The notes: a model not told the origin generated them from the sequence alone. A stretch of 64,000 nucleotides of DNA from an uncultured Flavobacteriaceae bacterium (GCA_947494825.1 CANLWN010000005.1:1-64000), one strand, 5' to 3'. Shown: positions 47,329-58,500, counted from the stretch's first letter. Made by a program: numbers and translations.

Positions 47329-49047
47329 CTAGATGTTTTGCTGTTTTAATTGTTCAATAATATAATCCGACGTGCGCCAGGAGAGCGCCAGAATGGTCCA
47401 GGTAGGGTTCTTATCGGCCTGTGAAACAAAGGGTCCCGCGTCTACAATAAAAACATTGTCCGTATCGTGCAACTGTTGAAACTTGTTCACCACAGAAGTT
47501 TTGGGGTTATCCCCCATTCTAGTGGTACCCACTTCATGGATGATCCAACCTGGGGGCGAAATCCCGTGCTTGGCTTCCTTGGAGGGCCGGTCGCCCAAAA
47601 TTTCCCCTCCCATGTTGTGGGCGAGTTCTTCAAAGGTATCCTGCATGTGATTTACCTGCTTGTGCTCATAGTCTGTCCATTGGTAGTTGAACCGTAACAC
47701 CGGAATACCAAATTCGTCCACTTTGGTCGGGTCAATTTCGCAGTAGTTGTCCTGCTGGGGAACAGATTCCCCACGACCACCGAAACCAAGGACCGATCCG
47801 TAATACTTTTTAACGTCTTCCCGAAGGCCGTTACCATAACCCCCGACCTTTAGTCCAAAGAATTTATTGAATTCGTTGACATTGAAACCAAACCCATAAC
47901 TGGGCATCCCCATGCCGCCCCACACTTCTATGTGATAGCCCCTGGGGAAGTCCAACTTCTTATTGTCTAGCCACCAGGGTGAATATACGTGCATTCCCCC
48001 AACGCCATCCTCGTTATAGGTTTTTCTGTTCATGAGGTCGGGAACAAAAACGGCCCGACTCACCCCTGTGCTATCATGAAGGTACTTGCCCACCACATTG
48101 CTGCTATTGCCCAATCCGTTGGGATGCTGTTTACTTTTGGAGTTGAGCAAGATACGTGCGGAACTACAGGCAGAAGCAGCTAAAACAACTACTTTGCCAT
48201 GTAATTTGTACTCTTTTCGGTCTTCCTTGTTGATATAGGAAACCCCGGTGGCCCGGCCTTCTTCATCCGTGGTTACCTCGCGTACCATACAGTTAACGAA
48301 CAGATCGATCTGCCCTCCGCTCTTTTGGGCCGGGAAGATGAGGCAGGTGCCCGATGAAAAATCGGCATATACCTGACACGCCCTGGAGCATTGGCCGCAG
48401 TAGAAACAAACGCCTCTTTCCTTGTTTATTTTTTTGGTCAACATGGACATCCGGGAAGGGATTACGGGGATGTTCGACTTTTTGGCCCCCTTGATATAAA
48501 AAAGCTCGTGCAACCTAGGTTTTGGGGGCGGAAGGAAAAATCCATCCGGATCATTGGGCAGGCCTTCATTGGTGCCGAATACCCCGATCAGTTTGTCTAC
48601 CTTATCATAATACGGTTTTACGTCCTCGTAACCGATCGGCCAGTTATCGCCCAAACCGTCTTGGTCCTTGCGCTTAAAATCCTTGGGACCAAAGCGCAGT
48701 GAGATTCTGCCCCAATGGTTGGTTCTCCCGCCCAACATCCGGGAGCGGAACCATCTAAAATTGCTGTCCTCGGTATTGGTGTAGGGCTCCCCTTCTATAT
48801 CCCATCCGCCATAGGCACTATCAAAATCACCAAAATGTCTGACGGTGGAGGCTCCTCTTCGAGGGGATTCCCAAGGCCATTTCAATTGGGTCTGCTGTTC
48901 TGGATTTGCGGGATCAAAAAAAGGTCCGGCTTCCACCACTGCTACCTTAAGGCCTTCATCGGCAAGTATCTTGGCGGCCATGCCCCCACCTGCTCCGGAT
49001 CCCACGATAACAACGTCGTACTTGGTTGGAGATTCAATTATCTGCAT
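47329..49047 (-). CDS. GMC-family FAD oxidoreductase with Cys-rich cluster motif
   Basis: This 572-residue protein starts with the FAD site YDVVIVGSGAGGGMAAKILA and ends with the GMC C-terminal block HEVGTTRMGDNPKTSVVN. The unusual feature is CFYCGQCSRAC (Cys214, 217, 220, 224), a ferredoxin-style arrangement that suggests an Fe-S centre for passing electrons. It pairs with the small subunit gene downstream, and an AraC gene lies 72 bases upstream. Family members oxidise sugars or sugar acids such as gluconate or glucosides. In this polysaccharide locus a sugar substrate is plausible but unproved. Confidence 0.9.
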   Translation of the reverse strand: MQIIESPTKYDVVIVGSGAGGGMAAKILADEGLKVAVVEAGPFFDPANPEQQTQLKWPWESPRRGASTVRHFGDFDSAYGGWDIEGEPYTNTEDSNFRWFRSRMLGGRTNHWGRISLRFGPKDFKRKDQDGLGDNWPIGYEDVKPYYDKVDKLIGVFGTNEGLPNDPDGFFLPPPKPRLHELFYIKGAKKSNIPVIPSRMSMLTKKINKERGVCFYCGQCSRACQVYADFSSGTCLIFPAQKSGGQIDLFVNCMVREVTTDEEGRATGVSYINKEDRKEYKLHGKVVVLAASACSSARILLNSKSKQHPNGLGNSSNVVGKYLHDSTGVSRAVFVPDLMNRKTYNEDGVGGMHVYSPWWLDNKKLDFPRGYHIEVWGGMGMPSYGFGFNVNEFNKFFGLKVGGYGNGLREDVKKYYGSVLGFGGRGESVPQQDNYCEIDPTKVDEFGIPVLRFNYQWTDYEHKQVNHMQDTFEELAHNMGGEILGDRPSKEAKHGISPPGWIIHEVGTTRMGDNPKTSVVNKFQQLHDTDNVFIVDAGPFVSQADKNPTWTILALSWRTSDYIIEQLKQQNI

Positions 49048-49119
49048 AAATCATTGGTTTAGTCTGTTATTTAATTTTTATGGTCTGGGTGCACTTGTTG
49101 TCAAAAGGATCCATTCGCC

Positions 49120-49998
49120 TCAAAGTACTCTCTTGATACCAGAAAAATCCTTTCTCCATTGGGATGGGGTGCGATTTTTGCTTTTCTTAAAAATCCTGTT
49201 GAAATTGGCAATGCTGTTAAACCCGCAGCGAAAGGCAATTTCGGATATACTAAAATCCTTTTCGATCAACATGGTGGAAGCATAACCGATACGCACATCA
49301 TTGAGGTATTCCACAAAAGTCTTTCCTGTCCGTTTCTTAATGAACCGATTAAAGGACACACTGCTCATGTTCACCAGGTTGGAAACGTCGGCCAGGGTAA
49401 TCTTGGTGCCATAATTCTCTTGCACGTAGTCATACACGGCCTTCAACTGCTCGCTATTATCAAAATTTTCCAAGTGGATGGTGGCCGTGGAAAGCAGGCG
49501 CTGATTCCTGGAGATGGCCAAATCGTATAGGATGGACATCAACTCCAAGAAATAGTCCATACTATCCAACTTGGAAACCTTTAACAATCTGGGTGCCACG
49601 CGGCGTATGGCCTCCTCGGAAAATAAGATGCCATGAACAGACCTGCGGAACATATCCCGCAAGGGTTTCATAATGCTTCTGCTCAAAAAGGCCCGATCAA
49701 ACAGGTCGTTGTGAAATTGAATGGTCACCTCATGCACATTTTCGCTGGTACATTCGTGCAGTTCCCATCCGTGGTACAGGTTGGGGCCTACCAAAATAAG
49801 TTCCAATTCGGTGATATTTTCAATACTGTCCCCTACGATTCTACGTACCCCTTTTCCATTGGAAATAAAATTCAGCTCCATTTCCGGGTGAAAATGCACC
49901 GGATAATCAAAAACCTTCTGCTCCCTGTCCAAGACCAAAAAACAGTCTTTTTCGGACAATGAAGTGATTTCCCTTTGGATGTTTTTAAGGATTTCCAA
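49120..49998 (-). CDS. AraC-family transcriptional regulator
   Basis: The 292-residue protein has a cupin sensor domain (FPVHFHPEMELNFISNGKGV... near residues 30-75) and a C-terminal helix-turn-helix pair (about 185-290). ITLADVSNLVNMSSVSFNRF marks the first helix-turn-helix, and FSISEIAFRCGFNSIANFNR the second. The effector is probably a sugar. It is divergent from the SusC operon across 575 bases and lies upstream of the GMC genes on the same strand, so it is the natural local regulator of either or both. Confidence 0.92.
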   Translation of the reverse strand: MEILKNIQREITSLSEKDCFLVLDREQKVFDYPVHFHPEMELNFISNGKGVRRIVGDSIENITELELILVGPNLYHGWELHECTSENVHEVTIQFHNDLFDRAFLSRSIMKPLRDMFRRSVHGILFSEEAIRRVAPRLLKVSKLDSMDYFLELMSILYDLAISRNQRLLSTATIHLENFDNSEQLKAVYDYVQENYGTKITLADVSNLVNMSSVSFNRFIKKRTGKTFVEYLNDVRIGYASTMLIEKDFSISEIAFRCGFNSIANFNRIFKKSKNRTPSQWRKDFSGIKRVL

Positions 49999-50573
49999 GT
50001 GTTAAAAATTTATGATACGATTTAATCAGGTCACTGATAAGAAATATTCACAATATTAATGAAAATTTCCATTTTCTCGTAAAAAAAGAAAGCCGTGAAC
50101 AAAAATTCTTGTTAAATAAATACCTTTTTCTTAGATCATTGTTAGTCCCTCCCCCTAGGTAATTTAATGGGGCATTTTTGCGCGACAAGGGATGTCAGCT
50201 TCTTTAATTTTTCGTAAGTAACTTAAAATCAATTGATTGCTTATTTTCAAACTTTCACCCCATCATCACATCCCTAAAAAACAAAAGGCCTTTCCCCTAC
50301 GCTGGGCACCGGCCACCAATACTATTTTAACATTTAACTTTTTTTTTAGGAACTGCTGATATACTGATGTTTTACTGATAATGCATATTATATAGGTTAA
50401 GGATAATATCAACAATTGATAAAATATTTGAATATATCTATGTATATTTCATATAGCTTTGTTAATTCAACATTAAATTTATGATTTCTTTACATTGACT
50501 CTAAACTAAACGTTTTATTACAGTTAATTTCAGGAATCATGGCTGACACTTTAAATAAAACTAACAAACACTA
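49999..50573. other. 575-base AraC/SusC regulatory interval
   Basis: This AT-rich region has no credible gene. It contains the SusC promoter (50428-50461) and a leader of about 110 bases before the SusC ATG. It also holds a related dyad twice: ATCAATTGAT at 50228-50237 and ATCAACAATTGAT at 50408-50420, the second just upstream of the -33 box. These are good candidate sites for the AraC regulator. No clear TAnnTTTG box was found for the araC direction. Confidence 0.55.
50428..50461 (+). promoter_or_regulatory. Promoter of the SusC/SusD operon
   Basis: TTG (50428-50430) and TAGCTTTG (50454-50461) form a -33/-7 pair with a 23-base spacer, at the long end of the flavobacterial range. Transcription would begin around 50468 and give a leader of about 105 bases, as is common for susC genes. 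Confidence 0.55.
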
Positions 50574-53500
50574 ATGATTATGCTTAAAAAAACTACTTGT
50601 CATTCGTTAAAACCCAAGAAATGGAGGGTGATCTCCAGGTTCATGGTTTTATCCGCACTACTTTGTTTTGTTGGGAATTTTGCCTATGCAAAAGCTCCAG
50701 CAAGCGATGAAAAATCCGTCTTAGACGAGACACTCCAGACGACCATAACCGGTACGGTTACGGATTCGGATGGCGCACCACTACCGGGGGCCAATGTTGT
50801 GGTCCAAGGTACGACCAATGGAACACAGACCGATTTTGATGGTAATTATACCATTACGGCAGACGCCAATGCTACCTTGGTCTTCAGTTATATTGGTTTT
50901 GCCACCCAGTCGGTGGCCGTAAATGGACAGACCACTATTAATGTGACCATGGCCGAAGATGCCAGCCAGCTCAGCGAGGTGGTCGTTCTAGGGTATTCCA
51001 GCCAAACCCGGGGCGATCTTACTGGTTCTGTAGCGTCCGTTGACATTTCGGAAGCCACCAAGGCGCCTATTGTAAACGCTGCTGAAGCCCTGGAAGGTAG
51101 GGTTACCGGAGTTTCCGTGACCAATGCGGGAAGTCCAGGTTCCTCACCTCAAATTACAATTCGTGGTTTTGGTACCAGTAACAACACTGATCCGCTGTAT
51201 ATTATTGATGGGGTACAGACCGATAACGGTAATATCCTTAATAGTATCAACCCAGCGGATATTGATCAGATCAACGTACTGAAGGATGGTGCTGCCGCTA
51301 TTTATGGAGCAAGGGCATCCAACGGGGTTGTGATCATTACCACTAAAGGAGGAGGGTACAACCAGGCCAAGCCTGTAGTTTCCTTTGACCTTTACACTGG
51401 TATTTCAAGGGCCTCCAACATTCCGGATCTGTTAAATGCTCAACAGCATGGGGATATGATCTTTGAAAGTTTGGCCAATGATGGAGCAGCCGTTACCCAC
51501 CCACAGTACGGGAGCGGTGCTACCGCAGTAGTGCCTTCCAGTCTTCAGGGATATACAAGAGTGATTTCCTATGATCCCATTGTACGCGCACCTGCCAATG
51601 CCACGGTTAACCCGCAGGGTACCGATTGGTTCGATGCCGTTACCCAGGACGGGCAGACCCAAAATGCATCTGTATCCATACAGAACGGAAACGAGACCGG
51701 TAAGTACTTCCTGTCCGCTAATTATTTGAACAGGGAAGGTATTTTTATAAATACCGGATTCAAGCAGGGTACTACTCGATTGAATTCAGAGTTTAAAATA
51801 AAGGATAAAGTGGTTATCGGGGAGCATATGAATGTTTCTTTTTCCAATACCAGGACGGGAGTATTTGGTTCACAGACAGGAACCGATGGACAGCTTAACT
51901 CCAACCCTGCCGCCTTTGTCCCTGTCAATGAGGCCTTGCGAAGCAGCCCCCTGATCCCAGTTAGGGACGATGATGGCAATATAGCAGGTACAGGTGCTCC
52001 AGGTTTAGGAAACTCCCGTAGCCCATTTGCCAATTTGGTGCGTAGCCAAGATAACTTCAACAAACGTTTTAGAATGTTCGGGGATATTTACCTGTCCGCC
52101 CAACTGCATGAGAAGGTGACCTTTAAGACTACGGTCAGTGGAAGTTTGGAATCTTTTGATAGTAGACGTTTCCAAGCGCTAGATCCCGAACATATAGAGC
52201 CATTGGGTACAAACACCTTGGTGGAGCAGAACATTGATAATTTTGCATGGACTTGGAACAACACCTTAACGTACGTCAATGTATTTGGTGAGCATAACGT
52301 TAATGTACTATTAGGTATAGAGGCCGTTGAAGAAGGAAGTAAGGGCAAGCAGATCAGCCGTAACGGGTTTCTTTTCGAAACGCCTGATTTTTACCTATTG
52401 AACAATGGTAGTGGTACCCCTAACGTAGACGGTGCCTTTGACGGTGGCAACACCCTGTTCTCCCTTTTTGGGACAGCTACCTATTCCTATGCTGGAAAAT
52501 ATTTCGGTACAGTGACCGTAAGACGTGATAAGACTTCCCGTTTCCTTGGGGACAACCAAAGTGACGTCTTCCCATCCTTCAGCGCAGGTTGGTTGATCAG
52601 CCAGGAAGATTTCTTCCCTAAAGATGGTTGGGTAAACAGACTTAAGCTCTTTGGCTCATGGGGACAGTTGGGTAACCAATCACTACCTGTTTCCAATCCT
52701 ACGATCAACATTTCACAGTTGAACGAAGGTTTAGCCAACTATTCTTTTGATGGCAGTACCATCGCAACGGGAGCTATCTTGAACCAAGTAGGTAATCCGG
52801 ATCTTCGCTGGGAAACCAGTGAGGCCACCAACATTGGATTGGAGTTTGGATTGTTCGACAGTGCACTGAACTTATCCGTGGAATACTTTAATATTGATAC
52901 CAAGGATTTGATTACCAGGGACAACAGCTTAATCAGTACCACCGCCATCGATGCCACCGCACCTTTGGTAAACTTGGGAGATATCAATAACACAGGTTTC
53001 GACATCAGTCTTAACTACAACCACGATACAAGCTACGGTTTAAACTACGGTGTTCGTGTCAACTTCTCCACCTATGAAAATGAGGTGGAAAGTTTGATCA
53101 GCGACTTCCAGGTAGGTAGAACAGATCTACGTGGTGGTGCGGTTACCCGTACACAAGTGGGCAGACCTATATCGTCCTTCTACGGACGTCAGGTGACCGG
53201 TTTTGACGGTAACGGACGTTTTACCTATCTAGATGTCAACGGTGATGGTGCTATTGACGATGATAACGACCGTACCTTTATTGGATCTCCACATCCAGAT
53301 TTCACCTATGGTATCAACCTTACTGCCAACTACAAAGGTTTTGATATCTCTGCCTTCTTTTCAGGGTCTCAGGGGAACGATGTGTACAACTATGAGAAAA
53401 TCTTTACCGATTTCCCAACCTTCTTTAACGGAAACAGAAGTACACGGGTATTGGATTCCTGGACGCCCAACAATACGAATGCTTCGCTTCCTGCTTTGAG

Positions 53501-53792
53501 CCAAACGATTCAAAACGCAGAAACGCAGCCTAATTCTTATTTTGTGGAAGACGCATCCTTTTTACGAATGAAGAATCTACAAGTTGGGTATACATTCCCA
53601 GAAAATATAGCAAGTACATTGGGCATGGACCTTTTAAGATTATATGTCCAAGGTACTAACCTGTTTACCATCACTGGTTATGACGGATTTGATCCTGAAG
53701 TTATTTCCGCAAGTAACTTATCTTTAGGGATAGATTTTCAGACTTTTCCAGTCGCACAGATATTTACTGTAGGTATTAACACAAAATTCTAA
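50574..53792 (+). CDS. SusC/RagA-type TonB-dependent receptor
   Basis: The 1072-residue outer-membrane protein has a signal peptide (about 1-40, ending FAYA) and a CarboxypepD-regulatory-like domain (TITGTVTDSDGAPLPGANVV, about residues 57-125). A TonB-box-like EVVVLGYSSQ and a plug domain (from about 160; LYIIDGVQTD, VLKDGAAAIYGARASNGVVI) follow. The beta-barrel ends in an aromatic residue (VGINTKF). It imports oligosaccharides together with the SusD protein encoded 5 bases downstream. It is the first gene of the operon and has a promoter and long leader. Likely substrates follow from the nearby GH26, GH9 and GH1 genes: beta-mannan, glucomannan or beta-glucan. Confidence 0.95.
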   Translation: MIMLKKTTCHSLKPKKWRVISRFMVLSALLCFVGNFAYAKAPASDEKSVLDETLQTTITGTVTDSDGAPLPGANVVVQGTTNGTQTDFDGNYTITADANATLVFSYIGFATQSVAVNGQTTINVTMAEDASQLSEVVVLGYSSQTRGDLTGSVASVDISEATKAPIVNAAEALEGRVTGVSVTNAGSPGSSPQITIRGFGTSNNTDPLYIIDGVQTDNGNILNSINPADIDQINVLKDGAAAIYGARASNGVVIITTKGGGYNQAKPVVSFDLYTGISRASNIPDLLNAQQHGDMIFESLANDGAAVTHPQYGSGATAVVPSSLQGYTRVISYDPIVRAPANATVNPQGTDWFDAVTQDGQTQNASVSIQNGNETGKYFLSANYLNREGIFINTGFKQGTTRLNSEFKIKDKVVIGEHMNVSFSNTRTGVFGSQTGTDGQLNSNPAAFVPVNEALRSSPLIPVRDDDGNIAGTGAPGLGNSRSPFANLVRSQDNFNKRFRMFGDIYLSAQLHEKVTFKTTVSGSLESFDSRRFQALDPEHIEPLGTNTLVEQNIDNFAWTWNNTLTYVNVFGEHNVNVLLGIEAVEEGSKGKQISRNGFLFETPDFYLLNNGSGTPNVDGAFDGGNTLFSLFGTATYSYAGKYFGTVTVRRDKTSRFLGDNQSDVFPSFSAGWLISQEDFFPKDGWVNRLKLFGSWGQLGNQSLPVSNPTINISQLNEGLANYSFDGSTIATGAILNQVGNPDLRWETSEATNIGLEFGLFDSALNLSVEYFNIDTKDLITRDNSLISTTAIDATAPLVNLGDINNTGFDISLNYNHDTSYGLNYGVRVNFSTYENEVESLISDFQVGRTDLRGGAVTRTQVGRPISSFYGRQVTGFDGNGRFTYLDVNGDGAIDDDNDRTFIGSPHPDFTYGINLTANYKGFDISAFFSGSQGNDVYNYEKIFTDFPTFFNGNRSTRVLDSWTPNNTNASLPALSQTIQNAETQPNSYFVEDASFLRMKNLQVGYTFPENIASTLGMDLLRLYVQGTNLFTITGYDGFDPEVISASNLSLGIDFQTFPVAQIFTVGINTKF

Positions 53793-53797
53793 AAAAA

Positions 53798-55483
53798 ATG
53801 AAAAAGAGATTAATTTATTATGTGAGTTTTTTCTTTGCTATACTAGCGTGTAGTGATGACTTTACTGAAGTGCCCGCAATTGGGGCATTAAGTGATAGCG
53901 CTCTTCAAAATGCAGAAGGAGTGAATCTATTATTGGTTGGTGCGTACTCCACTTTGGATGGGATACGGAACAACCAAGGGGGAGCCGATTGGACCGTTAG
54001 TGGAGACAACTGGTGGTTCGATGTTATCTCGGATGACGCCCATAAGGGTAGTACCGATGGTGACCAGGCCGATTTGTTCCTATTGGAAACTTTTGATTGG
54101 ACTTCCGCCAACCCATACTTGACCGTATGGAACGGTAGGTTTGCCGGTGTCAACCGGGCCAATGCCGTAATTGCGTTAATCAATTCCATTGAGGAAGGTG
54201 ATTTTTCCGCACAGCTGGCAGAAGCACGTTTCCTAAGGGGGCACTATAATTTTGACCTTCAAAAAATGTTCGGTAACATTCCTTATATTTCTGAGACGAA
54301 TTTTGCCGACACGGATTTTAACGTTGCCAATCCCGGACCGATATGGGCCGATATTGAAGCCGATCTTCAATTTGCCATAGATAATTTGCCTGATACCCAA
54401 GGTGATGTCGGAAGACCCACCTCCTGGACCGCTAAGGCATTCTTGGGCAAGGCCCGCATATTCCAAGGTGATTATGCCGGTGCACTTGCACTTTTCCAGG
54501 ATGTAATCAACAACGGACCCTATGCACTGAACCCAGAATTCTTGGCCAACTTTAGCCTTGCAGGGGATAACAGTACCGAATCTATTTTTGCGATTCAGTT
54601 TACCACGGATTCCGGACAGTCGTTGAACGGAAACAGGGGGGGTACTTTGAACTTCCCCAACCCCGGACCCTTTAGTTCTTGTTGTGGTTTCTACCAGCCT
54701 ACCCAGGATTTGGTAAATGCCTATAGGACCGATGCCACAGGCTTACCGCTATTGGATACCTTTAACCAGAGCGATGTTGTCAATGACTATGGTGTGGAAA
54801 GTGCCGATCCGTTTACTCCAGATGCCGGTAATCTTGACCCAAGGTTGGATTATACCGTAGGAAGAAGGGGTATCGATTACAATGGGTATGGTACCATGAT
54901 CGGTAAGGATTGGATCCGTGCCAGTTTTGCGGATATCTCAGGACCTTATCTTCCTAAAAAGAATGTATACCAATCCGGTGAGGATGGTAATATTGGTGCC
55001 GGTGCTTGGGGGCAGCAGCACTCCGGAATCAACTACCATATCATGCGCTATGCCGATCTTTTGCTGATGGCAGCGGAATGCGCTGTTGAAGGTGGTGATT
55101 TGGCTACAGCCCTGGACTACGTAAACCAAGTTAGGCAAAGAGCCATTAGTTCTTCCCAGGTACAGAACGAGGCCGGAACCGGTCCTGCCGCCAATTACGT
55201 AATTGGATTGTATGCAGCGTTCCCGGATGCCGACTTTGCGAGAAAAGCGGTGCGCTTTGAGCGCCGTTTGGAATTGGCCATGGAAGGACATCGCCTTTTC
55301 GATCTTAGGAGATGGGGCGTTGCCGCTGATGTAATCAATACCTATGTGACCAATGAGGCACGTACCATTGCCAACTTTGGAACCAAGGCCGGGACGTATA
55401 TGCCCAATATGGATGTAATGCCAATACCAATAAACGCCATTGATTTAAGTGGCGGAATTTTGCAACAAAACCCTGGATTTTAA
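53798..55483 (+). CDS. SusD/RagB-type nutrient-binding lipoprotein
   Basis: This 561-residue surface lipoprotein has a signal ending AILAC (Cys18), followed by SDD, which fits the acidic lipoprotein export signal. The TPR-like N-terminal half reads GAYSTLDGIR, FLRGHYNFDLQKMFGNIPYI and TSWTAKAFLGKARIFQGDYA. The C-terminal SusD part reads MRYADLLLMAAECAVEGGD and FERRLELAMEGHRLFDLRRW. It caps the SusC barrel and captures oligosaccharides. A strong terminator lies 27 bases after the stop, so SusC and SusD form a two-gene transcription unit. Confidence 0.95.
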   Translation: MKKRLIYYVSFFFAILACSDDFTEVPAIGALSDSALQNAEGVNLLLVGAYSTLDGIRNNQGGADWTVSGDNWWFDVISDDAHKGSTDGDQADLFLLETFDWTSANPYLTVWNGRFAGVNRANAVIALINSIEEGDFSAQLAEARFLRGHYNFDLQKMFGNIPYISETNFADTDFNVANPGPIWADIEADLQFAIDNLPDTQGDVGRPTSWTAKAFLGKARIFQGDYAGALALFQDVINNGPYALNPEFLANFSLAGDNSTESIFAIQFTTDSGQSLNGNRGGTLNFPNPGPFSSCCGFYQPTQDLVNAYRTDATGLPLLDTFNQSDVVNDYGVESADPFTPDAGNLDPRLDYTVGRRGIDYNGYGTMIGKDWIRASFADISGPYLPKKNVYQSGEDGNIGAGAWGQQHSGINYHIMRYADLLLMAAECAVEGGDLATALDYVNQVRQRAISSSQVQNEAGTGPAANYVIGLYAAFPDADFARKAVRFERRLELAMEGHRLFDLRRWGVAADVINTYVTNEARTIANFGTKAGTYMPNMDVMPIPINAIDLSGGILQQNPGF

Positions 55484-55510
55484 GTTTAGTTTAAGGAGTT
55501 AGTTTGGAAG

Positions 55511-55543
55511 ACGGGGCAAAAGCGTATTGCCCCGTTTTTTTTT
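55511..55543 (+). terminator. Strong Rho-independent terminator after SusD
   Basis: ACGGGGCAA (55511-55519) and TTGCCCCGT (55527-55535) form a 9-bp GC-rich stem with a 7-base loop, followed by an unbroken T-run to 55543. This is the clearest intrinsic terminator in the window. Confidence 0.9.
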
Positions 55544-55573
55544 GCATCACATCCGGGCTAATTCTTATCTTTA
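55542..55573 (+). promoter_or_regulatory. Possible promoter of the VCBS-GH26 genes
   Basis: TTG (55542-55544), overlapping the terminator T-run, and TATCTTTA (55566-55573) are spaced by 21 bases. The last base of the -7 box is A rather than G. It would start transcription about 15 bases before the ATG at 55593 and make the VCBS and GH26 genes a separate unit. Confidence 0.4.
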
Positions 55574-55592
55574 TTGTTTCAAAATTGCAATC

Positions 55593-58500
55593 ATGAAGAG
55601 GAGCTTTTTTTTAATAGCACTGGGCCTTGTGCTTTTTTCCTGTAGCCATCAAGAGCAAGCCGAGACACGTATATTTCAGCAGCTTGGCCAGGACCATACC
55701 GGCATCACATTTTCAAACGTCCTTACCGAAAACGATTCCCTGAATTACTTCACCTATTCCTATCTCTATATGGGAGGGGGAATAGCTGCCGGGGATATCA
55801 ACAATGATGGACTGATCGATCTGTATTTTACCGGCAATATGGTCCCTAACAAATTATATCTCAACAAGGGAAACCTGCAGTTCGAGGACATTTCCGAAAA
55901 AGCCGGTGTTTCTGGAGATTCCCGCTGGTATACCGGCGTTACCATGGCCGATGTGAACAACGATGGTTTATTGGACATTTATTGTTCCGTAGGCGGAAAA
56001 TTTCAGCCCAAGGAAAACCAGCTTTTTATAAACAACGGGGACCAAACTTTTGCCGAAAAAGCCGCAGAGTACGGGATAGCCGATGTTGGGAACAGCGTGC
56101 AGGCTACTTTCTTTGACTATGACAAGGACGGGGACTTGGACATGTATCTCGCCAACTACCCCCCTACCCCCTTCAATGCACCCAACCAATTTTATCTGTT
56201 CAAGACAAAATTTCCCAAGGAGAACGAAACGGATAAGCTGTACCGAAACGATGGGGAAGTCTTTGTGGATGTTGCAGAAGAAGCGGGTTTAAAGACTTTT
56301 GGCCTGTCGCTAAGTGCCACGGTAGGCGATGTAAACAATGATGGCTGGCCCGATCTTTACGTATCCAATGACTTTAGCACGCCGGACTATCTGTTTATCA
56401 ACAACAAAAACGGTACGTTTTCGGAACAAGTAAGGCGGGTTACCAAAAACACTTCCTTTTACGGAATGGGCGTGGATATCGCCGATTTTAACAATGATCA
56501 GCTCCTGGACATCCTACAGGTAGACATGACCGCCCAGGACAATCGCCGGTCAAAGGCGAATATGGCCAGTATGAACCCCAGTTTATTCTGGAGTACCGTA
56601 AACTCGGGCTTTCATTACCAGTACATGCAAAACAGCCTGCAGCTTAACAATGGGCTGGTACATGATACGCTTCCCGATTTCAGCAATATATCCCGATTGG
56701 CAGGGCTTTCGTCAACAGATTGGAGTTGGGGGCCCCTATTTGCCGATTTGGACAATGACGGTTGGAAGGATATCTTCATTTCCAACGGTACCCGAAGGGA
56801 AATCAACAACAGGGACTACTTTCTGGCTTTGGAAAACCGCAACAAACCCATAGACAGCACTTTGGAACGCAGTCTGGCCATTCCTTCGGAACGTATTGAC
56901 AATTTTGCCCTAAAAAATAACGGGGACCTTACCTTTAGCGAAATGAACGAGGCTTGGGGCATCTCTTTTAAGGGATTCTCCAACGGCAGTGTCTATGTAG
57001 ATCTTGATAATGATGGAGATCTGGAAATAGTGACCAACAATATAGACGATCCGGTTTCGCTTTTCGAAAACAAAAGTGCGGAACAAAGTAATTTTATGAC
57101 CCTCCGGTTCCAAGGAACCGATAAAAATCCCTTTGGTGTCGGGGTAAAAGTATCCCTTAGTATAAAAGGCAGTACACAATTCCAGGAAATGACGCTCACC
57201 AGAGGGTTTCAGTCCTCCGTAGCGCCGCAATTGCACTTTGGACTGGGCAAGGCCTCCGAGGTGGACTCCATACGCATCCAGTGGCCCGATGACCGGGTTC
57301 AACATATGGCCGCGGTAAAAAGCAATCAGTTGTTGGTCATTGCGCATTCGGATGCCAAAGCTGAAACTCCCAAACCTGAAGAAAAGCTCGAAAAACTGTT
57401 TGCCACAGAAACCGATACCACGCTTATTGCCGAACATCAACATTTGGAGAACTACTATGACGATTTTGAAAAGGAAATCCTTTTACCGCACCAAACCTCT
57501 ATGCTGGGCCCCGGACTGGCCGTAGGCGACCTAAATGGGGACGGATTGGACGATTTTATGGTGGGAGGCTCCGCTGGCTACGAAGCCGGACTGTTTTTTC
57601 AAACAAATACCGGTTTTGAAAAGCAGGATACAGAAACGATAGCCATTGACAAAGCGTACGAGGACATGGGCATCCATATGTTTGATGCTGATAATGATGG
57701 GGATCTGGACGTATATATGATAAGTGGTGGCAACGAATTTGACAAGCAATCCATACTGCTACAGGACAGATTGTATGTCAACGATGGAAAAGGCCACTTA
57801 AAAAAATCCCTTGCAGCCCTGCCGGAGATGATCAGCAGCGGCTCACGGGCTCAAAGTTTTGATTTTGACAAGGATGGGGATCTGGACCTATTTGTCGGGG
57901 GACGCCTTGTCCCGGGCAACTACCCCTTCCCCGCCAACAGCTATATCTTGGAGAACGTTAGTACGGCTGGTGCCCCAAAATTTGTGGATATCACCAAGAA
58001 AGTGGCCCCGTTCCTAGAAGAATTGGGCTTGGTTACGGACGCGGTTTGGTCCGACTTTGATCAAGATGGGTGGACCGATCTGATCGTGGTAGGTGAATGG
58101 ATGCCCCTTACCGTTTTGCGGAATCAGCAAGGTGTGTTCAAAAATGTAAGTGAAGATCTTGGGCTAAAGGATACCAACGGTTGGTGGTTTAGCATTCAGC
58201 AGGGTGATTTTGACAAGGACGGAGACCTGGATCTGGTAGCTGGCAATTTGGGCCTAAACTACAAGTATAAGGCCAATGAAAAAGAGACTTTTGATATCTA
58301 CTTTAACGATTTTGATCGGAACAACACCAATGATATTGTACTCAGTTATTTTAATGGAGGTAAAAAATATCCGCTAAGAGGCAGGGAATGCTCTTCCCAA
58401 CAAATGCCCGGAATAAAGAAAAAGTTTGAGGATTACGCCTCCTTTTCCACGGCTACACTGGAAGATGTGTACACCGAGGATTACCTGGAAAACTCGCTGC

